The notes under the pieces were generated by a model that saw only the letters and a program-made list of their open reading frames with translations, searched no databases and was not told the origin of the DNA. Shown piece by piece: positions 34,769-42,396 of a stretch of 64,000 nt of DNA (positions are counted from its first letter, which is position 1; each line of letters starts with the position of its first letter). Source of the DNA: Rhizobiales bacterium PAR1 (lineage in GTDB: Bacteria > Pseudomonadota > Alphaproteobacteria > Rhizobiales > Beijerinckiaceae); NCBI GenBank assembly GCA_002256205.1, contig NKIW01000004.1, forward strand, positions 387,802 through 451,801, read 5' to 3'. A program made the position numbers and the translations under genes.

Positions 34769-37291
34769 ATGAACCCCGCTCGCAATCGTAACCTTCTCAT
34801 CGCCACGGCCGTCTCGCTGGCCCTGCTGCCGAGCCTGATGAGCATCATTGGTCTTGGCACCACCTCGGCCTCGGAAATCGTGATTTTTGCCATAGCCTGC
34901 ATGGCGCTCAACATCCTTGTCGGCACAACGGGGCTGGTCTCCTTCGGCCATGGCGCCTGGTTCGGTCTTGCGGCCTATGCCGCCGGGCTGATGCAGCGGA
35001 ACTGGTTTCCGGGCCAGTTCGCACTGCCGATCCTGCTTGCGATCATCTTTGTTGCTCTGACCGCCTTCGTTTTTGGTGCGCTGATCCTGCGCCGGCGCGG
35101 CGTCTATTTTTCGCTGCTGACCCTCGCGCTGACAGCGATGCTCTATTCGGTCGCCTTCCGCTGGACCGCCGTGACAGGTGGCGAAGATGGCCTCGGTGGC
35201 ATCAAGCGTCCGCTCTTTGCCGGCATCGATTTCGAGGTCGCGCTGCCGTTTTACAGCCTTGTTGCCATCATCGCCTTCCTCACGGTTTACGGGCTGATGC
35301 GCTTTCATCGCTCGCCCGCCGGGACGGTGCTGGTGGCGATCCGCGAGAACGAGCAGCGCGCGCGCTTCCTCGGCTACAATACCGATCGCTACAAGCTGCT
35401 GGCGTTCACGCTTTCGGCGGCGCTCACGGGCCTTGCGGGCTCGCTGCTCCTTTTCAATAACCGCATGACCTCTGCGGACCCGATATCGGTCGCGTTTTCG
35501 GGCGAACTCCTTGCGATGGTCGTGATCGGTGGAATGCGCTCCTTCCTCGGACCAGCGCTCGGCGCGCTGTTTTTCGTGGTGTTCCGCGATTATCTCTCGA
35601 GCCTCACCGAGAACTGGCTGCTGTGGTTTGGCCTCCTCTTCGTCGGCTTCATCGTCTTTTCGCCAACGGGACTTGTGGGCGTTGCCGAGCGATTGCTGCG
35701 CCCGTTCCGCAAGACCTCCACCGAGGATGCGGCGATGTCCGCCCGGCAGGCCGGCGCCGTGACGCTTCCGGACTTCCTCAAGCCGAAGGATGTGCCGCAA
35801 GGTGCGATCCTCACAGCAACCGGCCTTGCCAAGCGTTTCGGCGGGCTGAAAGCTGTCGAGGGCGTTGATATCGCCATGCAGGACAAAGCGCTTCATGCGC
35901 TGATCGGACCGAACGGTGCCGGCAAAACGACCGCGTTCAACCTGATTTCTGGCCTCTTCCCACCGGATCACGGCTCGGTGACACTCTCGGGACGCGAGAT
36001 CGCTGGCCTGTCGCCGGAAGCCATTACGCAAGCCGGGATTGGCCGTGCTTTCCAGATTACCAACCTCTTCCCGACCCTTTCAGTGGAGGAGAATGTCCGT
36101 CTTGCGGTGCAAGCACGGGCGCCTGAACGGTTCAATGTCTGGACCCCGGCGGATGCGCTAGGCGTCGTCAACACTGAGACCGCATCTGTCATTGACACGA
36201 TGGGCCTGCGCGGCATCGAGCGTGCGGAAGCCGGCTCACTGTCTTATGGCGGGCAACGTCTGCTTGATATGAGTCTCGCGCTAGCGACCAAACCACGGGT
36301 CCTGCTGCTCGACGAACCGCTTGCAGGGCTAGCCGCAGCGGAGCGCGAGCGTGTCGGCAACCTCATCAAGTCGATCTCGACCGATGTCCCCGTGCTGCTT
36401 GTCGAGCACGATATCGACCGCGTCTTCCAGATTGCTGACCACGTCACCGTGATGAACGAAGGTTCGGTTCTGATCGACGGAACGGTGGAGGATGCCCGTT
36501 CCTCGCCACGCGTGCAGGAGGTCTATATCGGGTCAGGCTCGCATGCGCTGGCGGAGAAGCCGCGCACCAGTGCAGCCACCGATCAGGTTCTGCTCCAGCT
36601 TACAAACATCAACACCTTCTATGGCAAGAGCCACATCCTGCGCGATGTGACATTCGACGCGCGGCAGAATGAAATCGTGGCATTGCTCGGCAGAAACGGA
36701 GCCGGCAAATCAACTCTTCTGAAAACCATTATCGGTATCGCACCACCCGCCACAGGTGACGTTCTGCTTGCGGGCGAGAATATCGCGCGACGGACCTCGG
36801 CACATATTGCACGATCGGGTATTGCCTATGTCCCGCAAGGGCGCGGGCTTTTTGCCGGCATGAGCGTCAAGGACAACATGGAACTGGGGCGGCTGAAGCG
36901 CATCACCGGCGCCGGCTCGCATTGGGAAGACGAGAAGATTTTCTCCTTCTTCCCGCGCATCAAGGAACGCTGGACCTCGCCCGCCGATTACCTCTCCGGC
37001 GGCGAACAGCAGATGGTCGCGGTGGCTCGCGCCCTCTCCGGTGATACGCGCGTGCTGCTGCTGGATGAGCCCTTCGAGGGCCTCGCGCCAGCCGTGGTCG
37101 AGGAGCTTTTCGAGGCGTTCGACAAATTGCGGCAGGAAATCTCGATCATCATCGTCGATCACCACCTTGATCTTGCGCTCGCGCTTTCCGATCGCACTGT
37201 CGTACTCGAACGCGGACAGGTAACGCATACCGGCCCCTCGCGCGCGCTCAGTCAGGATCTGGCGCTCAGGCGGCAAGTGCTCTGGCTTTGA
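34769..37291 (+). CDS. three-part ABC transporter fusion: LivM permease, LivG ATPase and LivF ATPase
   Basis: The 840-residue protein joins three normally separate subunits. Residues 1 to about 320 are a LivM-type permease (GTTGLVSFGHGAWFGLAAYA, RRRGVYFSLLTLALTAMLYS, VVIGGMRSFLGPALGALFF). About 345-590 is a LivG-type ATPase with Walker A GPNGAGKTT from residue 380, signature LSYGGQRLLD and Walker B VLLLDEPLAGLA. About 605-840 is a LivF-type ATPase with Walker A GRNGAGKST from residue 641, LSGGEQQMVAVARAL and VLLLDEPFEGLAP. LivM-LivG fusions are familiar; adding LivF gives fixed stoichiometry on one side of the transporter. No frameshift or stop interrupts it. ATG at 34769 follows the livH stop by seven bases. 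Confidence 0.92.
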   Translation: MNPARNRNLLIATAVSLALLPSLMSIIGLGTTSASEIVIFAIACMALNILVGTTGLVSFGHGAWFGLAAYAAGLMQRNWFPGQFALPILLAIIFVALTAFVFGALILRRRGVYFSLLTLALTAMLYSVAFRWTAVTGGEDGLGGIKRPLFAGIDFEVALPFYSLVAIIAFLTVYGLMRFHRSPAGTVLVAIRENEQRARFLGYNTDRYKLLAFTLSAALTGLAGSLLLFNNRMTSADPISVAFSGELLAMVVIGGMRSFLGPALGALFFVVFRDYLSSLTENWLLWFGLLFVGFIVFSPTGLVGVAERLLRPFRKTSTEDAAMSARQAGAVTLPDFLKPKDVPQGAILTATGLAKRFGGLKAVEGVDIAMQDKALHALIGPNGAGKTTAFNLISGLFPPDHGSVTLSGREIAGLSPEAITQAGIGRAFQITNLFPTLSVEENVRLAVQARAPERFNVWTPADALGVVNTETASVIDTMGLRGIERAEAGSLSYGGQRLLDMSLALATKPRVLLLDEPLAGLAAAERERVGNLIKSISTDVPVLLVEHDIDRVFQIADHVTVMNEGSVLIDGTVEDARSSPRVQEVYIGSGSHALAEKPRTSAATDQVLLQLTNINTFYGKSHILRDVTFDARQNEIVALLGRNGAGKSTLLKTIIGIAPPATGDVLLAGENIARRTSAHIARSGIAYVPQGRGLFAGMSVKDNMELGRLKRITGAGSHWEDEKIFSFFPRIKERWTSPADYLSGGEQQMVAVARALSGDTRVLLLDEPFEGLAPAVVEELFEAFDKLRQEISIIIVDHHLDLALALSDRTVVLERGQVTHTGPSRALSQDLALRRQVLWL

Positions 37292-37347
37292 AGTGCTCTG
37301 GCTTGGAGCGGTACACCCAACTTCATTCGATTTCGGAAGGACAGGAT

Positions 37348-38295
37348 ATGACCAAAATCGCCATTGTCGGATCGGGGCTGATCGGACGGGCTTGGGCGAC
37401 GATTTTTGCCAGCCACGGTTTTGAAGTTGCCCTGCATGATGTGGTGCCGGCTGCTGCAAAGGCTGCCCGGGCGCATATCGCGAAGAACCTCAAGGAACTC
37501 GCCGGTTATGGACTGGTGGCTGACCCTAAAGGCTCGCTCGCTCGCATCCGGGTGGCGGAAGACCTCGCTGATGCCCTCAAAGGCGTCGCGTTGGTGCAGG
37601 AGAACGGCCCGGAAACCATTGAGGCCAAGCAGGCACTCTTTGCCGAAATGGATCGGCTTGCGCCCAAGTCTGCGATCCTTGCGTCTTCGACCTCTTTCAT
37701 CATCGCTTCGCGGTTTTCTGAAGGGCTTGCAGGACGTGCACGCTGCCTCGTCGCACACCCGGTGAATCCGCCTCATCTCGTGCCGATTGTCGAACTAGCG
37801 CCTGCGCCTTGGACCGACCCCAAGGTCGTAGAAAAGGCGCGCAAGATTTACGAGAAGGCCGGGCAGGTACCGATCCTGCTCAAGAAAGAAATGCCCGGCT
37901 TTGTACTCAACCGCCTTCAGGCCGTACTGTTGGCCGAGGCCTTCCGCATTGTGGGCGCCGGTGTTGCCAGCCCGCAGGATGTCGACAAAACTATCAAGGA
38001 TGGCCTCGGGCTGCGTTGGTCTTTTATGGGGCCGTTCGAGACAATTGAACTCAACGCACCGGGCGGCATTCCTGATTACTGTGCCCGCTACGGCAAATCG
38101 CTCAATGAGATGTCGCCGTCCGCGAATGGTGGCAATCCATTCGACCAGAAAACCGTCGATGCCATCATGGCCAACTGGGGCGGCGCGAAATCCGCTGAGG
38201 CTGTCGCTGCGCTCTCGAACTGGCGCGACGGGCGTTTGGCTGCTCTCAAGGCACACAAGAAATCCGCAAAACCTAAGCCAAAAATTGCCGGCTAA
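37348..38295 (+). CDS. NAD-dependent 3-hydroxyacid/3-hydroxyacyl-CoA dehydrogenase, CRYL1-like
   Basis: The 315-residue protein has an N-terminal Rossmann motif GSGLIGRAW and the catalytic His137 and Glu149 in AHPVNPPHLVPIVELAP. Asn188 lies in GFVLNRLQ, followed by GLGLRWSFMGPFETIELNAPGG. This layout is closer to lambda-crystallin/L-gulonate 3-dehydrogenase than to beta-oxidation enzymes, and carnitine dehydrogenases are also relatives. It should oxidise a beta-hydroxy acid to a beta-keto acid, which the next gene's product could cleave. GGAAGGACAGGAT precedes the ATG; the gap from the transporter gene is 56 bases. Confidence 0.88.
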   Translation: MTKIAIVGSGLIGRAWATIFASHGFEVALHDVVPAAAKAARAHIAKNLKELAGYGLVADPKGSLARIRVAEDLADALKGVALVQENGPETIEAKQALFAEMDRLAPKSAILASSTSFIIASRFSEGLAGRARCLVAHPVNPPHLVPIVELAPAPWTDPKVVEKARKIYEKAGQVPILLKKEMPGFVLNRLQAVLLAEAFRIVGAGVASPQDVDKTIKDGLGLRWSFMGPFETIELNAPGGIPDYCARYGKSLNEMSPSANGGNPFDQKTVDAIMANWGGAKSAEAVAALSNWRDGRLAALKAHKKSAKPKPKIAG

Positions 38296-38322
38296 TTATC
38301 TGACTTCCTGAGAGGTAACCCC

Positions 38323-39255
38323 ATGGCCAAGAACCGCAAAGTCATCATCACCTGCGCCGTCACCGGTGCGATCCATACTCCCTCAATGTCGCCCCATCTG
38401 CCAATCACAGCCGATGAGATCATCGAGGCGGCCGTTGGCGCGTCGGAGGCCGGCGCCGCGCTCGTGCATGTCCATGCACGCGACCCCAAGACTGGCCGAC
38501 CGGACCAGTCCCCTGAAGCCTTCGAACCCTTCCTCAAGGTGATCAAGCAGCGCGCGAATTGCGTACTCAACATTACCACCGGCGGCGCACCGACCATGGG
38601 CGTCGAGGAGCGCCTTCGCCCTTGCGCCCATTTCAAGCCGGAAGTCGCCTCGCTTAACATGGGTTCGATGAACTTCGGGCTCTACCCGATGCTGAGTCGT
38701 TTCAAGGACTTCAAGCATGATTGGGAAGAGCCCTACCTCGCCGGCTCCAAGGATCGCATCTTCAAGAACACGTTTCAGGATATCGAGAACATCCTCGTCT
38801 CCTGCGCGGAGAACAATACCCGCTTCGAGATCGAGTGCTATGACATCGGCCATCTCTATACGTTGGCACATTTCGTCGACCGCGGGCTCGTCAAGCCGCC
38901 GTTTTTTGTCCAGTCGGTGTTTGGCATTCTCGGCGGCATCGGACCTCATCCAGAAGATGTCATCCATATGAAGCGGACGGCGGACCGATTGTTCGGCAAG
39001 GATTACCAGTGGTCCGTGCTCGGTGCCGGACGGCATCAACTCCCCATTGCCGCAATGGCCGTTTCGATGGGTGGCAATCTGCGCGTTGGCCTTGAGGATT
39101 CACTCTGGCTGGGTCCGGGCCAACTGGCGAAAAGCAACGCCGATCAGGTGCGTGCGGCGCGCCAGATCATCGAAGGGCTCGGGCTTGAGGTGGCAACGCC
39201 GGATGACGCCCGCGAGATGCTCCAGCTCAAGGGGGCCGACAAGGTCAATTTCTGA
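38323..39255 (+). CDS. beta-keto acid cleavage enzyme (BKACE, DUF849)
   Basis: The 310-residue TIM-barrel protein has the family zinc site His49 and His51 in ALVHVHARDP, plus VIITCAVTGAIHTPSMSPHLP (read as CAVTGAIHTP and MSPHLPIT). Other landmarks are NITTGGAPTMGVEERL, MNFGLYPML, FEIECYDIGHLY, QSVFGILGGIG and GNLRVGLEDSLWLGPGQLAKSNA (read as GNLRVGLEDSLWLG). BKACEs transfer the acetyl part of a beta-keto acid to CoA, giving acetoacetate and a new acyl-CoA, or the equivalent. The upstream dehydrogenase would supply the beta-keto acid. The full pathway substrate is unknown. Confidence 0.92.
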   Translation: MAKNRKVIITCAVTGAIHTPSMSPHLPITADEIIEAAVGASEAGAALVHVHARDPKTGRPDQSPEAFEPFLKVIKQRANCVLNITTGGAPTMGVEERLRPCAHFKPEVASLNMGSMNFGLYPMLSRFKDFKHDWEEPYLAGSKDRIFKNTFQDIENILVSCAENNTRFEIECYDIGHLYTLAHFVDRGLVKPPFFVQSVFGILGGIGPHPEDVIHMKRTADRLFGKDYQWSVLGAGRHQLPIAAMAVSMGGNLRVGLEDSLWLGPGQLAKSNADQVRAARQIIEGLGLEVATPDDAREMLQLKGADKVNF

Positions 39256-39300
39256 CCGCAGGCCCTTTCCAACGGCATGGCCTTACCGGCCAAATCAAGG

Positions 39301-39318
39301 GCTCGCCGAAAGGCGGGC
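39301..39318. terminator. hairpin with GAAA loop between convergent genes
   Basis: GCTCGCC-GAAA-GGCGGGC forms a seven-base stem with one G-T pair and a GNRA loop in the 72-base gap between the BKACE gene and the AbrB-type gene. No long T-run follows on either strand, so it is a likely but imperfect two-way terminator. Confidence 0.5.
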
Positions 39319-39327
39319 CTCAATTCA

Positions 39328-40368
39328 TTAGCGGTCTTTCGGAGTAATCGCACGCGCCATTACCGGCACCGCGAGCGAAACCAGCACGAACCGGGCAACG
39401 TGGTGTGAGGTGATGTAGAGCGGATCCAGCCCCATCGCGATCCCGAGCATGACCATCGCCTCAAGTCCACCCGGCGCGTAAGCGACCAGCCCGGCAAGTG
39501 CCGGAATACCAATCAACCATGCCGCAAAAAGCCCGCCGATCGCGGCAATGACCGAGGTCGCGAGAAAGAGGAAGAAGGCCGGCATAAACAGCGACCGGAC
39601 AATCACGAAAGTCAGGCCAGAAAACCGCGAACCAGCCACGGTACCCACCAGCAGCATCGCGAGCGAGGAAACCTCCATCGGCGGGTTTCCGGTGATTTGG
39701 CCGCTCAAATGGAGGGCGGCGGCGGCGGCCATCCCGCCAAAGAGAAACGGCGCCATGACCCGCCAGCGGTGAAAAAGCAACGCTGCGATCGTACTCAGGA
39801 TCATCATGACCGCGAAGCTGCCTGCCGCCAGACTTTGAACCGGTTGCACACTCGAGGCTTGCGCAGAGAGCAATGCCGCGCCCGGCAGCACGGCGATCAG
39901 CACGAAAATGCGAAAGGTCTGGACTGTGATGACGCGCATCATGTCACCGCCGACATCATCCACGGAGGCAATCACGGCGGAGAGCGCGCCGGGCATGGCG
40001 CCAAAGAGCGCGCTATGCGCGTCCCAGCGGAAAAACCGCATCAATACCCATTGACCGATCAAGACGATCAGCGCCGTCGTGACCGCAAGGATAACCAGCG
40101 AAAGCGGATAGCGCGCGACGGCTTGCAGCATTTCCGGCGTGATCGAACTGCCGGTCACCGCGCCTGCCAGCAGAAACCCGAGATCGCGCAGAGCTTTGGG
40201 CATCACCGGATCGATCTGGAACACAACCAGGAGCGCCACACCGACGAGACTGCCGGACATCCAGGCTGCAGGCAGATTGAAGGCCCAGAACAGCGCACCG
40301 CCGAGCGTTCCGGCCAGCAGCGTCAGGCCAATCCGGCCAAAAGGCACGGCTTGGCGTTGTTCGGTCAT
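39328..40368 (-). CDS. AbrB-family membrane protein (putative transporter)
   Basis: The 346-residue protein is a tandem duplication of a membrane domain. Each half has a hydrophobic pair and a conserved glycine motif: LAGTLGGALFWAFNLPAAWM with GAMPGALSAVIA in the first, and LLVGTVAGSRFSGL with AYAPGGLEAMVMLG in the second. Proteins of this family were once labelled ammonia monooxygenase; their transport role is poorly defined. The start overlaps the aminotransferase stop by four bases, so the two genes are co-translated and the exporter may handle a product or substrate of the enzyme. Confidence 0.85.
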   Translation of the reverse strand: MTEQRQAVPFGRIGLTLLAGTLGGALFWAFNLPAAWMSGSLVGVALLVVFQIDPVMPKALRDLGFLLAGAVTGSSITPEMLQAVARYPLSLVILAVTTALIVLIGQWVLMRFFRWDAHSALFGAMPGALSAVIASVDDVGGDMMRVITVQTFRIFVLIAVLPGAALLSAQASSVQPVQSLAAGSFAVMMILSTIAALLFHRWRVMAPFLFGGMAAAAALHLSGQITGNPPMEVSSLAMLLVGTVAGSRFSGLTFVIVRSLFMPAFFLFLATSVIAAIGGLFAAWLIGIPALAGLVAYAPGGLEAMVMLGIAMGLDPLYITSHHVARFVLVSLAVPVMARAITPKDR

Positions 40369-41564
40369 AGCGCGCCGACAGCCCGGACAAGACGACGCGC
40401 GGCCTCTTCAATGTCCTCGGTCTTCCGCAAGTAGCAAAGGCGCAAGTAACCCTCGCCACCGGCCCCGAAGGCTGTCCCGGGCGCGAGCCCGACATTGGCC
40501 TCATCGATCAGGTGGAAAGCGAGCTTGCGCGTATCCGTCACGCCCTCGACGCCAAAGAACAGATAGAAGGCGCCCTGTGGTTCGGCGATCCGGAAGCGTG
40601 GTTCCTTCGCGAAGGCGTCGAGCAGGACATCGCGATTGCGACGCGCGCGCTCAACCTGTTCGACGATAAAGCTTTCACCGCCCGCAATCGCCGCCTCGGC
40701 AGCACGCTGGGTGAACAATGCGGTGCCTGAACTCGAATACTGGATCAGGTTGACGATGGTCTGCCCCAGAGCCTCAGGCGCTTCCAGCCATCCGATGCGC
40801 CAGCCGGTCATGGCCCAGTTCTTGGACATGGTCTGAACAAATATCACCTTGTCATCGGCGTTCATGACATCGCGGAAGGAGGGTGCGCGCGGGCCATCAA
40901 AATAGAAGCGCCCGTAGATTTCGTCCGCGATGATCCAAAGGCCGTGCTTACGGGCGATGTCGAGCATCGCGCGCAACTCGTCATGCGTCGCGGTCCAACC
41001 GGTGGGGTTTGCCGGCGAATTGATGATCAGGGCGCGGGTGCGCGGCGTCACCGCGTGCGCGATATCCTCGACATCCAGGTGCCAGCCACGATTGCCGAAG
41101 CGCATGGCAACTTCTCGCGGGGTCGCACCGGAAACGCTGAGCGCACCAATGAAATTCGGCCAGGCGGGCGACGGGATGAGCACATCATCGCCGGCTCCAG
41201 CAGTCAGTGTCACGGCGATCTGAAGCGCGTGCATGCCGCCGCTGGTAACATAGATCCGGTCGGAGCTGATCGGCTGGGCATACATCCCGGAGAGATAGCC
41301 CGCGATTGCTTCGCGTAGCGGCGGAATACCAGCCTGATAGGTATAGAACGTTTCTCCCGCCGCCAGCGAGCGGCTCGCCGCCTCGGCGATAAAAGCTGGA
41401 GTCGGCAGATCACCCTCGCCGACCCAGAGTGGCATCAGACCGGGCTTGTTACGGCCATAATCAAAGACCTCGACAATCCCGCTCGAGGGCGCGGCAAGCG
41501 CATTCGGACGGATCGAGAGTGACGAAAGCGGGGTGGTAGACGAGGAGGGAGACATCGCGGACAT
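40365..41564 (-). CDS. class I/II pyridoxal-phosphate aminotransferase
   Basis: The 399-residue enzyme has the fold type I pattern: LWVGEGDLPTPAFIAEAASR, YTYQAGIPPLREAIAGYL, INSPANPTGW, IIADEIYGRFYF and the cofactor lysine Lys248 in TMSKNWAMTGWRIGW. The arginine that binds the substrate carboxylate is in YLRLCYLRK. It converts an amino acid and 2-oxo acid pair; the substrate is not evident. ATG codons at 41564 and 41555 are both possible and neither has a strong ribosome site. Confidence 0.9.
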   Translation of the reverse strand: MSAMSPSSSTTPLSSLSIRPNALAAPSSGIVEVFDYGRNKPGLMPLWVGEGDLPTPAFIAEAASRSLAAGETFYTYQAGIPPLREAIAGYLSGMYAQPISSDRIYVTSGGMHALQIAVTLTAGAGDDVLIPSPAWPNFIGALSVSGATPREVAMRFGNRGWHLDVEDIAHAVTPRTRALIINSPANPTGWTATHDELRAMLDIARKHGLWIIADEIYGRFYFDGPRAPSFRDVMNADDKVIFVQTMSKNWAMTGWRIGWLEAPEALGQTIVNLIQYSSSGTALFTQRAAEAAIAGGESFIVEQVERARRNRDVLLDAFAKEPRFRIAEPQGAFYLFFGVEGVTDTRKLAFHLIDEANVGLAPGTAFGAGGEGYLRLCYLRKTEDIEEAARRLVRAVGAL

Positions 41565-41624
41565 GGAGCGGGTTATGCGCGAAATGCCGAGGCGCTTCAA
41601 CCACTCAGCCGCTGTTCCCGCAAC

Positions 41625-41652
41625 AAAAAAGCCGCCGCCTTCCGGCGACGGC
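41625..41652 (-). terminator. rho-independent terminator after mscL
   Basis: On the minus strand GCCGTCGCC-GGAA-GGCGGCGGC, a nine-base stem with one T-G pair and a GNRA loop, is followed by TTTTTT. It lies 24 bases after the mscL stop. Confidence 0.88.
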
Positions 41653-41676
41653 CCGATGTTCTGCCGGCGTATGCGC

Positions 41677-42093
41677 TTACTTCTTGAGAAGATCGCGGAT
41701 TTCGGTCAGCAGCTTTTCCTGAACCGGCGGCTCTGCCGGAGCGGTAGGTGCGGCGGCTTCTGCCTTCTTGAGCGAATTCATGCCGCGAACGACCATGAAC
41801 AGCACCCAAGCGATGATGATGAAGTTGATCGCCATCGTCATGAAGTTGCCCCAACCGAGCACGGTTGCGGTCTTCTTGGCGTCCGCAAGGCCTGCGCCTG
41901 CGGCAGCGGTGCCCTTCAGAACGAGGTAGAGGTTCGAGAAATCGACCGTACCGATGATCGCGGCAATCAATGGCATGAAGATGTCACCGACCATTGAGTC
42001 GACGATCTTGCCGAAGGCGGCACCGATGATCACGCCGATCGCAAGATCGACAACATTGCCTTTGAGAGCAAAATCTTTGAATTCTTTCAACAT
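41677..42093 (-). CDS. mscL: large-conductance mechanosensitive channel MscL
   Basis: The 138-residue protein has the MscL signature [20 protein letters not shown] and [20 protein letters not shown] (first membrane segment and pore), a periplasmic loop with DFSNLYLVL, the second membrane segment [20 protein letters not shown], and a charged C-terminal helix ending [12 protein letters not shown]. It opens as a safety valve on osmotic downshock. The ATG at 42093 gives the usual family length and N-terminus. A strong terminator follows. Confidence 0.96.
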   Translation of the reverse strand: MLKEFKDFALKGNVVDLAIGVIIGAAFGKIVDSMVGDIFMPLIAAIIGTVDFSNLYLVLKGTAAAGAGLADAKKTATVLGWGNFMTMAINFIIIAWVLFMVVRGMNSLKKAEAAAPTAPAEPPVQEKLLTEIRDLLKK

Positions 42094-42238
42094 ATTATAG
42101 AAGGCCCTTCCCTGCCCGCGCTCGATTGACGCTCTCCACCATGCGGCAGTAGCGCACTGCGATGGGTCGAGATGAGTGGCAACCATGCCAGCCCTTCTGG
42201 CAAGTTAATCGAAAGTCGAAATCCGGGCAATCACATGG

Positions 42239-42254
42239 TTAAGACAGCGTTAAC
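42239..42254 (+). promoter_or_regulatory. CtrA-type box TTAA-N7-TTAAC
   Basis: TTAA GACAGCG TTAAC matches the full consensus of the alphaproteobacterial cell-cycle regulator CtrA. It lies about 145 bases upstream of the hybrid kinase start. Binding is inferred from the motif only. Confidence 0.5.
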
Positions 42255-42280
42255 GCCATGCCTCACTCTCATACCTGTGT

Positions 42281-42335
42281 TGACTTATGCCTCCGCTGAC
42301 TTGGACCTCTGTCGACTTGGACCTCTGTCGACTTG
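42281..42335. repeat. 16-bp tandem repeat, about 3.4 copies
   Basis: The unit (C/T)GACTTGGACCTCTGT occurs twice almost exactly (42297-42312, 42313-42328). A degenerate copy precedes it (42281-42296, TGACTTATGCCTCCGC) and a partial CGACTTG follows. It sits 60-115 bases upstream of the hybrid kinase start, where it could carry repeated regulator sites or simply reflect slippage. Confidence 0.75.
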
Positions 42336-42396
42336 CCCGACCCGTCCTGACATGAAAAGCTGCTTTCCTGTCTCGAACGAGCCTTGAGGACGCCTG

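Larger units (their letters stand above)
42094..42396. other. 303-base divergent intergenic region
   Basis: The gap between mscL and the hybrid kinase gene holds no convincing gene. It contains a CtrA-type box at 42239-42253 and a 16-base tandem repeat at 42281-42335, both on the kinase side. The promoter for mscL must lie near 42100-42150. Confidence 0.6.

Noticed and set aside
37348-39255. Carnitine degradation module (carnitine dehydrogenase plus dehydrocarnitine cleavage)
   Set aside because: Not excluded, but AHPVNPPHLVPIVEL and GLGLRWSFMGPFETIELNAPGG resemble CRYL1/L-gulonate dehydrogenase more than carnitine dehydrogenase, and no betainyl-CoA thioesterase gene is adjacent.
42281-42335. 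CRISPR-like repeat
   Set aside because: Units are 16 bases, directly adjacent with no spacers, and no cas genes are nearby.
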